Source of the DNA: Clostridiales bacterium
GTDB lineage: Bacteria > Bacillota > Clostridia > Oscillospirales > Butyricicoccaceae
Direction: 5' to 3'
Assembly: GCA_019418305.1 (NCBI GenBank)
Contig: DYCA01000004.1
Span: 1 to 36,998 of the forward strand
DNA: 36,998 bases
Position 1 is the stretch's first letter. Each line of letters begins with the position of its first letter. The position numbers were made by a program, and so were the translations under genes. This document shows, piece after piece, positions 30,811 through 36,998 of the stretch. The notes under the pieces were generated by a model. It worked only from the letters and a program-made list of their open reading frames with translations. It was not told the origin of the DNA and did not search any database.

Positions 30811-31782
30811 TTACAGGTCAAAGGTTTTGGCGCGGCCGCGAGCGGTGCTTTTGCCGGAGGCGGCCAGCAGCACGGACAGCGCCGCAGTCTGCCCTTTTTC
30901 GCGGGCAGCGTCGCAGGCGGTTTCCACATCGGCGATGGTCAGCACGCCGAGCGACAGCAGGAAGGAAATCGCCGCGCTTTCGCCGGCGGCAGCGCACCCG
31001 CGCAGCAGCGCGCCGCCGTGCGCACGCAGACAGTCGAGATATGCGTCGCGTGCGGTATCGGACAGGGCATACGGGACAGCCAGCCGCCGTGCGGCGACCC
31101 GTGCGGCAACCGCAAAGTCATGCCGCTCGAGCAGGCCGGTGAGCGCAAGGTCATATTGTCGGAAACTCAGTACACCCGCGTCAAAGCACTGACGGTAGCC
31201 ATAGCCTGCGCCGTGGATGCGGCGCTGGAAGATGTGCGCGGGGGAGAGGTCCTCGAGTTCCTCCGTGTAGGCGGGAAACAGCAGGTGCGCAGGCGTATTG
31301 CCGCCAAAGCGTACGTCCAACTCGCCCGCGTGCTCGCCCAGCAGCTTTTGCAGGCAAGTCGAGGTGTTCGGCTCGGCCCGCAGTACAACCGTGTGCAGTG
31401 CGCGGCAGTTCATCAGCGCCCCGCCGCCGAAGTCCGTGACCGCTTGGGGCAGGGTAATGGTTTCCAGTCGGCGGCAGTTATAAAATGCATAGCTGCCCAC
31501 GCTTTGCAAGTCTCCCGGCAGCGTGACCGAGCGGATGGCGTTCGCGTCGTGCACAGGCTCCGGCCCGCCGCAGGTGATGCGGATGGAAAATGTCTCCTGT
31601 TTGGAAAGATCGGGCGCGCGTTCGCTGAGTGCATAAGGCCCGAGCTGTGTAACCGGCACGCCGTCGATATCGTCCGGCAAGCGCACGGTATCGTCGCGCG
31701 TCTCGCACCGCAAAATGGCGATGCCGTCCGGTATGTGCGCACAGCTCAGTAAAAGGTCGTTTTCGCCGTCGATTACGCGCAT
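30811..31782 (-). CDS. Leucine-rich-repeat protein with helical-repeat C-terminus
   Basis: A 323-aa protein, first gene of the operon. Residues 20-165 hold BspA/LRR_5-type repeats (VTQLGPYALSE, IRSVTLPGDLQSVGSYAFYNCRRLETITLPQAVTDFGGGALMNCRALHTVVL). Residues 200-320 look like ankyrin-type helical repeats (DFAVAARVAARRL, ESAAISFLLSLGVLTIADVETACDAAREKGQTAALSVLL). No signal peptide is seen, so it is cytoplasmic. It probably supplies target recognition to the VWA-MoxR pair. The promoter is at 31821-31849 and GGAGAG precedes the ATG. Confidence 0.75.
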   Translation of the reverse strand: MRVIDGENDLLLSCAHIPDGIAILRCETRDDTVRLPDDIDGVPVTQLGPYALSERAPDLSKQETFSIRITCGGPEPVHDANAIRSVTLPGDLQSVGSYAFYNCRRLETITLPQAVTDFGGGALMNCRALHTVVLRAEPNTSTCLQKLLGEHAGELDVRFGGNTPAHLLFPAYTEELEDLSPAHIFQRRIHGAGYGYRQCFDAGVLSFRQYDLALTGLLERHDFAVAARVAARRLAVPYALSDTARDAYLDCLRAHGGALLRGCAAAGESAAISFLLSLGVLTIADVETACDAAREKGQTAALSVLLAASGKSTARGRAKTFDL

Positions 31783-31820
31783 ATTCCGCTCTCCTTTTCG
31801 GATAATTTTCGTCTGGTTTG

Positions 31821-31849
31821 ATTATAGCACACGCATGACGGGGCGGCAA
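31821..31849 (-). promoter_or_regulatory. Promoter of the LRR-VWA-MoxR operon
   Basis: On the - strand TTGCCG (31844-31849), 17-bp spacer, TATAAT (31821-31826). Confidence 0.6.
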
Positions 31850-31926
31850 GGAAAGGACGCGACAGAGTTGATTCTTATAATAAGAAAATATCAGAATAAT
31901 AAAATATAAAAATTCTCAAAAAGCGC

Positions 31927-31955
31927 TTGACAAATCCGCTGGCTGAGAATATACT
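31927..31955 (+). promoter_or_regulatory. Promoter of the trp T-box/trpB unit
   Basis: TTGACA (31927-31932), 17-bp spacer, TATACT (31950-31955); start expected at about 31962. Confidence 0.8.
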
Positions 31956-31961
31956 GTCACC

Positions 31962-32250
31962 ATACTGAAAAACCAATGACGAAGACGAGTAGCAGGGAGA
32001 CCAAACCTCCAAGAGAGCCGCGGGTGGTGAGATCGCGGCAGGCAAGGACCTTGTGAATGGACTTTAGCAGGGCAAGGCGAACGGAGGAAACTCCAAGTAA
32101 CTGCGACGGGGACTCCACCCGTTATCCGGGGAGCGCATATTGTTGGATATGTGAAAGTGAGCGGGCGCATTTTGCGTCAACCTGGGTGGTACCGCAAGAG
32201 TTTGTTATCAACTCCTGTCCCATGATTTTCATGGGACAGGAGTTTTTTTA
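31962..32250 (+). ncRNA. Tryptophan T-box leader
   Basis: Stem I shows the GAGTAGCAGG side and GTGAA-TGG-AC on the other side, giving specifier TGG (32058-32060, Trp). The distal part GAGAGCCGCGGGTGGTGAGATCGCGGC is typical. The T-box sequence CCTGGGTGGTACCGC (32181-32195) has acceptor-pairing TGGT at 32187-32190. A strong terminator follows. Uncharged tRNA-Trp would switch on the downstream trpB. Confidence 0.93.
32210..32249 (+). terminator. Trp T-box terminator
   Basis: A perfect 16-bp stem (32210-32225 with 32229-32244) with a 3-nt loop and a T7 tail. Confidence 0.9.
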
Positions 32251-32294
32251 TTTCGTTGACTCACATATTTCATATAAAAAGGAGAGAACCTACC

Positions 32295-33665
32295 ATGGCA
32301 AAGATTCCGCACAGATTGTATTTAACCGAAGATCAGATGCCCAAGCAGTGGTACAACCTGCGCGCCGACATGAAGGAACAGCCCGATCCGCTGCTCCACC
32401 CCGGCACGCATCAGCCGCTGCCCGAGGAGGCGCTCTATCCTATCTTCTGCGAAAAGCTGGCGCATCAGGAGCTGGACAGCACGGATCGCTATATCGATAT
32501 TCCGGAGCCGATTCTGGATATGTATAAGCTGTACCGTCCGTCGCCCCTGTGTCGTGCCTACAATCTGGAAAAGGCGCTCGGCACCCCGGCGAAGATCTAC
32601 TACAAGTTTGAGGGCAACAACACCTCAGGCAGCCACAAGCTCAATTCGGCTATCGCACAGGCGTATTACGCCAAGGAGCAGGGACTCAAAGGCCTGACCA
32701 CCGAGACCGGCGCGGGCCAGTGGGGCACGGCGCTGTCCGAAGCATGTGCGTATTTCGGACTGGATCTCAAGGTCTATATGGTCAAGGTTTCCTATGAGCA
32801 GAAACCCTACCGCAAGGCGGTGATGCAGACCTTCGGTGCGGATGTAACGCCGTCGCCTTCCAATACCACCGAAGCGGGCCGTGCAATTCTTGCGCAGGAC
32901 CCGAACACAGGCGGTTCGCTCGGCTGCGCAATTTCCGAGGCGGTTGAGATGGCAACTACGCATGAGGGCTACCGTTATGTGCTCGGATCGGTGCTCAATC
33001 AAGTGCTGCTGCATCAGTCGATTATTGGCCTGGAGAGCAAGCAGGCAATGGAGATGCTGGACGAATATCCGGATATCGTCATCGGCTGCGCGGGCGGCGG
33101 ATCCAATCTGGGCGGTCTGATTGCGCCGTTCATGCAGGATAAGCTGCTGGGTAAGGCGGACCCGCGCATTATCGCAGTCGAACCGGCCTCCTGCCCGTCG
33201 TTTACCCGCGGCAAGTACGCGTATGACTTCTGCGATACCGGCCATGTGACGCCGCTGGCGCGCATGTATACGCTGGGCAACGGCTTTATGCCGGCGGCCA
33301 ACCATGCGGGCGGCCTGCGTTATCACGGTATGAGCCCGATTCTTTCCAAGCTGTATCACGACGGCTATATGGAGGCGGTTTCTGCTAAGCAGACCGATGT
33401 GTTTGGGGCGGCAACACTGTTCGCTAAGGTCGAAACCATCCTGCCCGCGCCGGAGTCCAGCCATGCGATTCGCGGTGCGATTGACGAGGCGCTCAAATGC
33501 AAGGAAACCGGCGAAGCCAAGACCATTCTGTTTGGCCTTACGGGTACGGGATACTTTGACATGACAGCGTATGAAGCGTATCACAACGGCACAATGACGA
33601 ACCATGTGCCGACGGATGAAGAATTGCAGGTAGGGTTTGACACACTGCCTGCTCAGCCGGAATAA
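32295..33665 (+). CDS. trpB: TrpB-like tryptophan synthase, TrpB2 type
   Basis: A 456-aa PLP enzyme. It is longer than TrpB1 and has the N-terminal YNLRADMKEQPDPLLHPGTHQPL extension and RPSPLCRAYNLEKALGTPAKIYYKFEGNNTSGSHKLNSA typical of TrpB2; the PLP lysine is Lys115. The cofactor phosphate loop is GCAGGGSNLGG. It condenses indole with serine (or phosphoserine) to make tryptophan. No trpA or other trp gene is adjacent, which suggests indole salvage. The Trp T-box upstream confirms a tryptophan role. GGAGAG precedes ATG 32295. Confidence 0.93.
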   Translation: MAKIPHRLYLTEDQMPKQWYNLRADMKEQPDPLLHPGTHQPLPEEALYPIFCEKLAHQELDSTDRYIDIPEPILDMYKLYRPSPLCRAYNLEKALGTPAKIYYKFEGNNTSGSHKLNSAIAQAYYAKEQGLKGLTTETGAGQWGTALSEACAYFGLDLKVYMVKVSYEQKPYRKAVMQTFGADVTPSPSNTTEAGRAILAQDPNTGGSLGCAISEAVEMATTHEGYRYVLGSVLNQVLLHQSIIGLESKQAMEMLDEYPDIVIGCAGGGSNLGGLIAPFMQDKLLGKADPRIIAVEPASCPSFTRGKYAYDFCDTGHVTPLARMYTLGNGFMPAANHAGGLRYHGMSPILSKLYHDGYMEAVSAKQTDVFGAATLFAKVETILPAPESSHAIRGAIDEALKCKETGEAKTILFGLTGTGYFDMTAYEAYHNGTMTNHVPTDEELQVGFDTLPAQPE

Positions 33666-33695
33666 AATCCATTTCGTGTGGAGGTGAGGCCTGTC

Positions 33696-34031
33696 GTGGA
33701 CATGGCGGAGCATCTGCTCGAGTCTGTTGTTTCCTGGGCTATCCTGCTATTTGAATATGTTGGTGTGGCGGTGATTGCGGTTGCCGGTGTACAGGGCGTC
33801 TGGCACTATGTGCGCCGCGATCCGCTGACTCGCCTGACGCTTGCCAAGGGGCTGGCGCTCGGTCTGGAGTTCAAGCTCGGCAGCGAAATTCTGCGCACCG
33901 TAATTGTGCGCGAGTTCAAGGAGGTAGGTTTGGTCGGTGCGATCATTCTGCTGCGCGCGGCGTTAACTGTTCTCATTCACTGGGAGATTAAAAATGAAGA
34001 GCAGGTTGCGGTGAAATTGCCGGCAGAATAG
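33696..34031 (+). CDS. DUF1622 membrane protein
   Basis: A 111-aa protein with three predicted membrane segments (about 10-35, 55-75, 82-100), matching DUF1622: AEHLLESVVSWAILLFEYVGVAVIAVAGVQGVW, LTLAKGLALGLEFKLGSEILRTVIVR, and VGLVGAIILLRAALTVLIHWEIK. Function unknown. The start is taken as GTG 33696 (GGAGGTG 9 bp upstream); GTG 33678 lies before the ribosome site and ATG 33702 is also possible. It begins 30 bp after trpB with no terminator between, so it is probably co-transcribed and under the same T-box. Confidence 0.82.
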   Translation: MDMAEHLLESVVSWAILLFEYVGVAVIAVAGVQGVWHYVRRDPLTRLTLAKGLALGLEFKLGSEILRTVIVREFKEVGLVGAIILLRAALTVLIHWEIKNEEQVAVKLPAE

Positions 34032-34052
34032 GTCGCACAATCCATTTCATGT

Positions 34053-34081
34053 GAGCCGCCGAACGTGGTTTTCGGCGGCTC
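34053..34081 (+). terminator. Hairpin after the DUF1622 gene
   Basis: A perfect 11-bp GC stem (34053-34063 with 34071-34081) without a clear T-run; probably a weak terminator. Confidence 0.5.
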
Positions 34082-34155
34082 TGATTGGAATGAGAGGGGA
34101 AAAGGGGGAATTTGCAGAAGGAGAAAAGAAATTAAAGAAAAATTTGAAAAAAAGA

Positions 34156-34184
34156 TTGACAGAAGCGATACGTTGTGGTATTCT
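34156..34184 (+). promoter_or_regulatory. tRNA-Arg promoter
   Basis: TTGACA (34156-34161), 17-bp spacer, TATTCT (34179-34184), about 60 bp ahead of the tRNA. Confidence 0.7.
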
Positions 34185-34242
34185 ATTTAGGCAGTCGAAA
34201 CTGAGCAAAAAGTTCGGCTGAGAAAACACAAATAAATTATTT

Positions 34243-34319
34243 GCGCCAGTAGCTCAGCTGGATAGAGTGTTTGGCTACGAACCAAAAGGTCGGGGGTTCG
34301 AATCCCTTCTGGCGTACCA
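34243..34319 (+). tRNA. tRNA-Arg (ACG)
   Basis: A 77-nt cloverleaf with encoded CCA. It starts GCGCCAG and pairs with CTGGCGT. The D-arm is AGCTCAGCTGGAT, the anticodon loop is GGCTACGAACC (ACG), and the T-arm is GGGGGTTCGAATCCCTT. Confidence 0.95.
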
Positions 34320-34321
34320 AG

Positions 34322-34355
34322 AAAAGCGGTTATTTCGTAAGAAATAACCGCTTTT
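34322..34355 (+). terminator. tRNA-Arg terminator
   Basis: A perfect 15-bp stem (34322-34336 with 34341-34355) with loop GTAA, ending in TTTTC. It shares the ATTTC-GTAA-GAAAT core with the tRNA-fMet terminator. Confidence 0.8.
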
Positions 34356-34654
34356 CGCTATTTCTGATGCTGTTGGACCATTAGCCGAAAAAGTGATGAC
34401 CGGGGTTTTGCGGAGAATGGAAGAGGGTTCGCCTGCACCAGATTGTCAAACGGCGCGCGAAAAAATGCGGCAGATAATACTAATATACTTGTGATTTCTG
34501 TCGAAAATAGATTCATCGGCCGAACGGAAATGCTTTAGATGAATATTGGGAGCGGTATTGGAGCGGGTCTCATGAACCATGAGATGCTGGATATCATGAT
34601 TTTCTGAACATTCAGTGCATGATTTCTTCAATTCAAAGCGCTTGATTCTTTCAT
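34356..34654. other. Gene-free spacer after tRNA-Arg
   Basis: There are 299 bases with no convincing gene. A short TCTCATG-AACC-ATGAGA inverted repeat lies near 34567-34585. Base composition drops towards AT compared with the rest of the chromosome. Confidence 0.4.
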
Positions 34655-35419
34655 ATGAAGTGTAAATCGCCATTGCCGAAGTTTGTTCCGCCGATGATCG
34701 GGGAAAGTGAACTGCTTCGGCGGAATATTGAGCAGGAAAAAGAAAAAAGCGCGGATACAGCTTCTGCTGACAGGGATTGTGAGGGTTTCCATATGAACAA
34801 AGTTTTTTATGATGAAGTGGCGTATGTTTTTCGGGATGTTTGGGTAGATAGTGCAGAGCATCTCTTTCACGAAATTGCTTGGGACTGTCTGGAAAAGGAA
34901 GGATATACTACTTATTCGGATGAAAAAATGCATGCTATGATCCATGTATATGCATATGTCATTCAAATGCTGTGTGAAGAATTTTTTGATCGGGCGTATG
35001 ATGAAACATGTGCATATGATTATGAGACACCCGATGAAGAGCCGTTGACAGATGCTGCCATTGGTTGGCTTTATCGGGACGTATTGAGTAAAAGTAATGC
35101 TGATAATATGGATGAGCATTTTTCCTCCAGTGCGCGAGAAATGTTAGTAGCTTTAATGTATGAATTGCGCTATACCGTTGCCGATGTGATATTTGACCAG
35201 CTTGGAAAACAGCTTGTGGGAACGCTCCTTCACTTTTCTGTATCCGGGGCACCTTTGCAGGAGGATGAGACAGAGTCACCGGCGGATTTCCAGACCAAGG
35301 AAGAGCTGCTTGAGTATTGCAAACAGGTTGGATTTGTGTTGGAAGATGTGTTGACCTATGAGAATGCGATGCGGGCCTGGAACTGGCTTGACAGCCATTC
35401 TTGTGCGTTGGATGAATAG
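34655..35419 (+). CDS. Hypothetical protein, 254 aa, AT-richer than its neighbours
   Basis: I do not recognise this protein. It is soluble and strongly acidic, with many Tyr/Asp/Glu residues and helical stretches (VFYDEVAYVFRDVWVDSAEHLFHEIAWDCLEKEG; MIHVYAYVIQMLCEEFFDRAYDETC). There is no signal peptide or membrane segment. No ribosome site precedes ATG 34655; ATG 34694 or 34793 (MNKVFYDE, with GAGGG upstream) could be the true start. Its codons favour A/T endings, unlike the operons upstream. It lies alone between tRNA-Arg and a HAD gene, with a terminator at 35493-35521. This suggests recent acquisition at a tRNA locus. Confidence 0.6.
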   Translation: MKCKSPLPKFVPPMIGESELLRRNIEQEKEKSADTASADRDCEGFHMNKVFYDEVAYVFRDVWVDSAEHLFHEIAWDCLEKEGYTTYSDEKMHAMIHVYAYVIQMLCEEFFDRAYDETCAYDYETPDEEPLTDAAIGWLYRDVLSKSNADNMDEHFSSSAREMLVALMYELRYTVADVIFDQLGKQLVGTLLHFSVSGAPLQEDETESPADFQTKEELLEYCKQVGFVLEDVLTYENAMRAWNWLDSHSCALDE

Positions 35420-35492
35420 ACGGCAAACATGAAGAAAAATATCAAGCGGCATTTGCACGATGATATTTCTGCTTTGAAACCAATCTGTGACG

Positions 35493-35526
35493 AAAAGCGT
35501 CCTATGTGTTAGGACGCTTTTGTTTG
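35493..35526 (+). terminator. Terminator of the 254-aa gene
   Basis: A perfect 11-bp stem (35493-35503 with 35511-35521) with a 7-nt loop, ending TTTTGTTTG. Confidence 0.75.
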
Positions 35527-35646
35527 TGATCAGCAGCGCATTCCGGTTGTCATGCTGTGACTGATATGTTATTATGGGAGCAGAATGAAATTCGGGAGGC
35601 AGCCTGCTCAAGGAGTGCGGCAGCAAGCAGAAAGGGGATAAAAACC

Positions 35647-36306
35647 ATGCTGCAAGGTGTGATTTTTGATATGGATGGGCTGTTATTCGACTCAGAGCGT
35701 ATTTGGGACACGCTTTGGCCCGAGTGTTGTCGGCGAATGCATCTGCCGCTGCCGCCGGAAGAATTTTATGCGGGAGGCCGCGGCATGTCGGGAAAAGTGT
35801 ATGCGGATTATGTGCAGGGATATTTTCCGCAGGCAGATGCCGCGCAAGTCGTCGCGCTGTTCATGCGGCTGGGGGAGGAGCGCTTTGCCAAGCCGGTGCC
35901 GCTTAAACCCGGCGCACGCGAGCTGCTGCATTTTCTTGGGGAACGAAATATTCCTTGTGGCATAGCCAGCTCCAGTTCGCGCAAACTGATCGAGGGTAAC
36001 CTGAGAAACGCAGGCATGACTGAGTGTTTTCGCGTGGTTGTGAGCGGGCAGGACGTGACGCGCACCAAGCCGGATCCGGCTATTTTTTTGCTGACTGCGG
36101 AGCGGCTCGGTGTGGATATTCGGCATTGTCTGGTGTTGGAGGACAGTCTCAATGGTGTGCGCGCTGGCTATGCGGCCGGCGCGGTGACGATCATGGTGCC
36201 CGATATGGTCCCGCCGAATGACGAGGTTGCTAAGTTGTATACTTGCTGCTGCAAGGATTTGCTTGAAGTCAAGGACCTGCTCGAGCAGGATAAGCTCACT
36301 ATATAG
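35647..36306 (+). CDS. HAD-superfamily phosphatase/phosphomutase (beta-phosphoglucomutase-like)
   Basis: A 219-aa protein. HAD motif I is VIFDMDGLLFDSE (nucleophile Asp8, acid/base Asp10), motif II is IASSSSRKL, and motif III/IV is KPDPAIFLLTAERLGVD then LVLEDSLNGVRAGYAAG. The cap is the alpha-helical C1 type between motifs I and II. Members dephosphorylate sugar phosphates or isomerise beta-glucose-1-phosphate; which applies here is unclear. I chose ATG 35647 (AAGGGGAT upstream); the frame to 35557 lacks a ribosome site. It is a single-gene unit. Confidence 0.9.
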   Translation: MLQGVIFDMDGLLFDSERIWDTLWPECCRRMHLPLPPEEFYAGGRGMSGKVYADYVQGYFPQADAAQVVALFMRLGEERFAKPVPLKPGARELLHFLGERNIPCGIASSSSRKLIEGNLRNAGMTECFRVVVSGQDVTRTKPDPAIFLLTAERLGVDIRHCLVLEDSLNGVRAGYAAGAVTIMVPDMVPPNDEVAKLYTCCCKDLLEVKDLLEQDKLTI

Positions 36307-36406
36307 AAATGGTAAAATATTTTAAAAATGCCGTTGATGTACCTATGCGACGGGTGATAAAACCGACAGATTGTAGCGCCTGTTTTCTCGTTGATAGATA
36401 GTGGAA

Positions 36407-36446
36407 GCGACAGGATTCGACATGGATCGAATCCTGTCGCTTTTTT
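36407..36446 (+). terminator. Terminator downstream of the HAD gene
   Basis: A perfect 14-bp stem (36407-36420 with 36427-36440) with a 6-nt loop and a T6 tail. Confidence 0.8.
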
Positions 36447-36851
36447 GTATCTAAGCGCGGTTGCATAGGAGGCTTGGAATATCATTTCCAGGCGGGTCAG
36501 CGGTTCGGAATGGTTGCGCTGGGGCCCTTGTGACTGGGGCTATACTGTATCTGTACCGGAGTGCTTTTGGGTGGAAGGCAATCTGGATTCGCCGGCCGCA
36601 CTGCTGCCCATTATGGCAGAGGGTAATACCGAGTTGCATTTTCAGAATCTGAAAAAGAATGAGTTGGCGCAGACACGTAATTTTCGGCTGATTAAGAAGT
36701 GCTTTCCAATGCGTGCAGTTTGAGGACGAGATGCGCCGCATCGTCGATGTTTGCAACAAACACGATAGGCGACATCGTGGCAACTGCCAAACGGCAGCAA
36801 GCAGACAGGATTTTTCATGTACATCCACCTATATCATCAGGAAATTGGTGA

Positions 36852-36874
36852 TCCGAATCCCCTCTGGATTGCCA
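36852..36874 (+). pseudogene. tRNA 3'-end-like remnant or attachment-site scar
   Basis: TCCGAATCCCCT...GGATTGCCA reads like the T-loop, T-stem 3' strand, acceptor 3' strand and CCA of a tRNA. The matching 5' parts (D-arm, anticodon arm, T-stem 5' strand) are missing. A tRNA-style terminator follows. It could be the scar of an element that integrated into a tRNA, or chance. Confidence 0.3.
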
Positions 36875-36883
36875 TCCTTCACA

Positions 36884-36921
36884 AAAAAGCAAGCGATTTC
36901 CAAAGAAATCGCTTGCTTTTT
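36884..36921. terminator. Bidirectional tRNA-type terminator
   Basis: A perfect stem (36884-36900 with 36905-36921) with loop CAAA and T-runs on both strands. It has the same design as the terminators after tRNA-fMet and tRNA-Arg. Confidence 0.7.
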
Positions 36922-36998
36922 GCTTTTTTAGGATTGAAAATTTTGGCGCTGATAGGAGTGTGGATTTTTGTCGGCAGCTTGGTTATCAGTGTATGGAC

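Larger units (their letters stand above)
36307..36998. other. Gene-poor tail with hairpins and decayed sequence
   Basis: There are 692 bases without a convincing gene. A strong terminator lies at 36407-36446. Short open frames in 36460-36830 have no ribosome sites or recognisable domains, and could be decayed coding sequence. A tRNA-3'-end-like stretch (36852-36874) is followed by a tRNA-type terminator (36884-36921). The window ends inside unassigned sequence. Confidence 0.45.

Noticed and set aside
36750..36874. Complete tRNA gene
   Set aside because: No D-arm, anticodon arm or T-stem 5' strand can be paired with the tRNA-like 3' end, so it is at most a remnant.

Overview
The window looks like chromosome from a GC-rich anaerobic gut-type Clostridia (Firmicutes), perhaps near Butyricicoccaceae/Oscillospiraceae. 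The basis is strong AGGAGG ribosome sites, consensus sigma-A promoters, two T-box leaders, four-subunit ferredoxin-linked 2-oxoacid oxidoreductase genes, YitT and TrpB2. The genus is an inference only.

Region 1 (1-6270) is the integrase end of a small integrated replicating element lying against the 3' end of an initiator tRNA-fMet gene. On the + strand are an XRE repressor and a tyrosine integrase that carries an inserted helix-turn-helix. On the - strand a divergent operon runs leftwards: Cro-like HTH, excisionase-like HTH, an unknown protein, a HUH rolling-circle Rep, a 164-aa protein that may be a HUH-less relative of Rep, and two zinc-ribbon proteins. Several noncoding features are not explained by the genes. 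A perfect promoter and terminator encode a ~75-nt RNA antisense to the rep operon. A ~200-bp tandem duplication contains conserved hairpins. A 17-bp palindrome is shared between the integrase leader and the repeat region, and a 9-bp motif recurs six times. The left end of the element is outside the window.

Region 2 (6271-11907) is housekeeping: tRNA-fMet, an OmpR/HK two-component pair, rsmI with a TrmN6-like methyltransferase, a DtxR/MntR regulator, and an orphan CobL/CbiT-like protein.

Region 3 (11950-15334) is a T-box leader (specifier probably ATC, Ile) in front of a gamma-delta-alpha-beta 2-oxoacid:ferredoxin oxidoreductase operon.

Region 4 (15470-19757) has a YitT membrane protein, a DUF4282-type membrane protein, the aguA-aguB agmatine-to-putrescine pair and a small membrane protein.

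Region 5 (19773-27851) is a catabolic operon controlled by a divergent FadR-type regulator. It encodes a zinc dehydrogenase, a complete TRAP transporter (P, Q, M), tagaturonate reductase and altronate dehydratase, which together fit uptake of a hexonate such as L-galactonate and its conversion to 2-keto-3-deoxygluconate.

Region 6 (28010-31782, - strand) is a tight three-gene operon: LRR protein, HxxxH/VWA protein and MoxR-type AAA ATPase. It resembles MoxR-VWA chaperone or conflict modules and its role is unknown.

Region 7 (31927-34031) is a Trp-specific T-box (specifier TGG) controlling a stand-alone TrpB2, followed by a DUF1622 membrane protein.

Region 8 (34243-36998) holds tRNA-Arg(ACG), an AT-richer unknown gene, a HAD phosphatase and a gene-poor tail with a tRNA-3'-end-like remnant.
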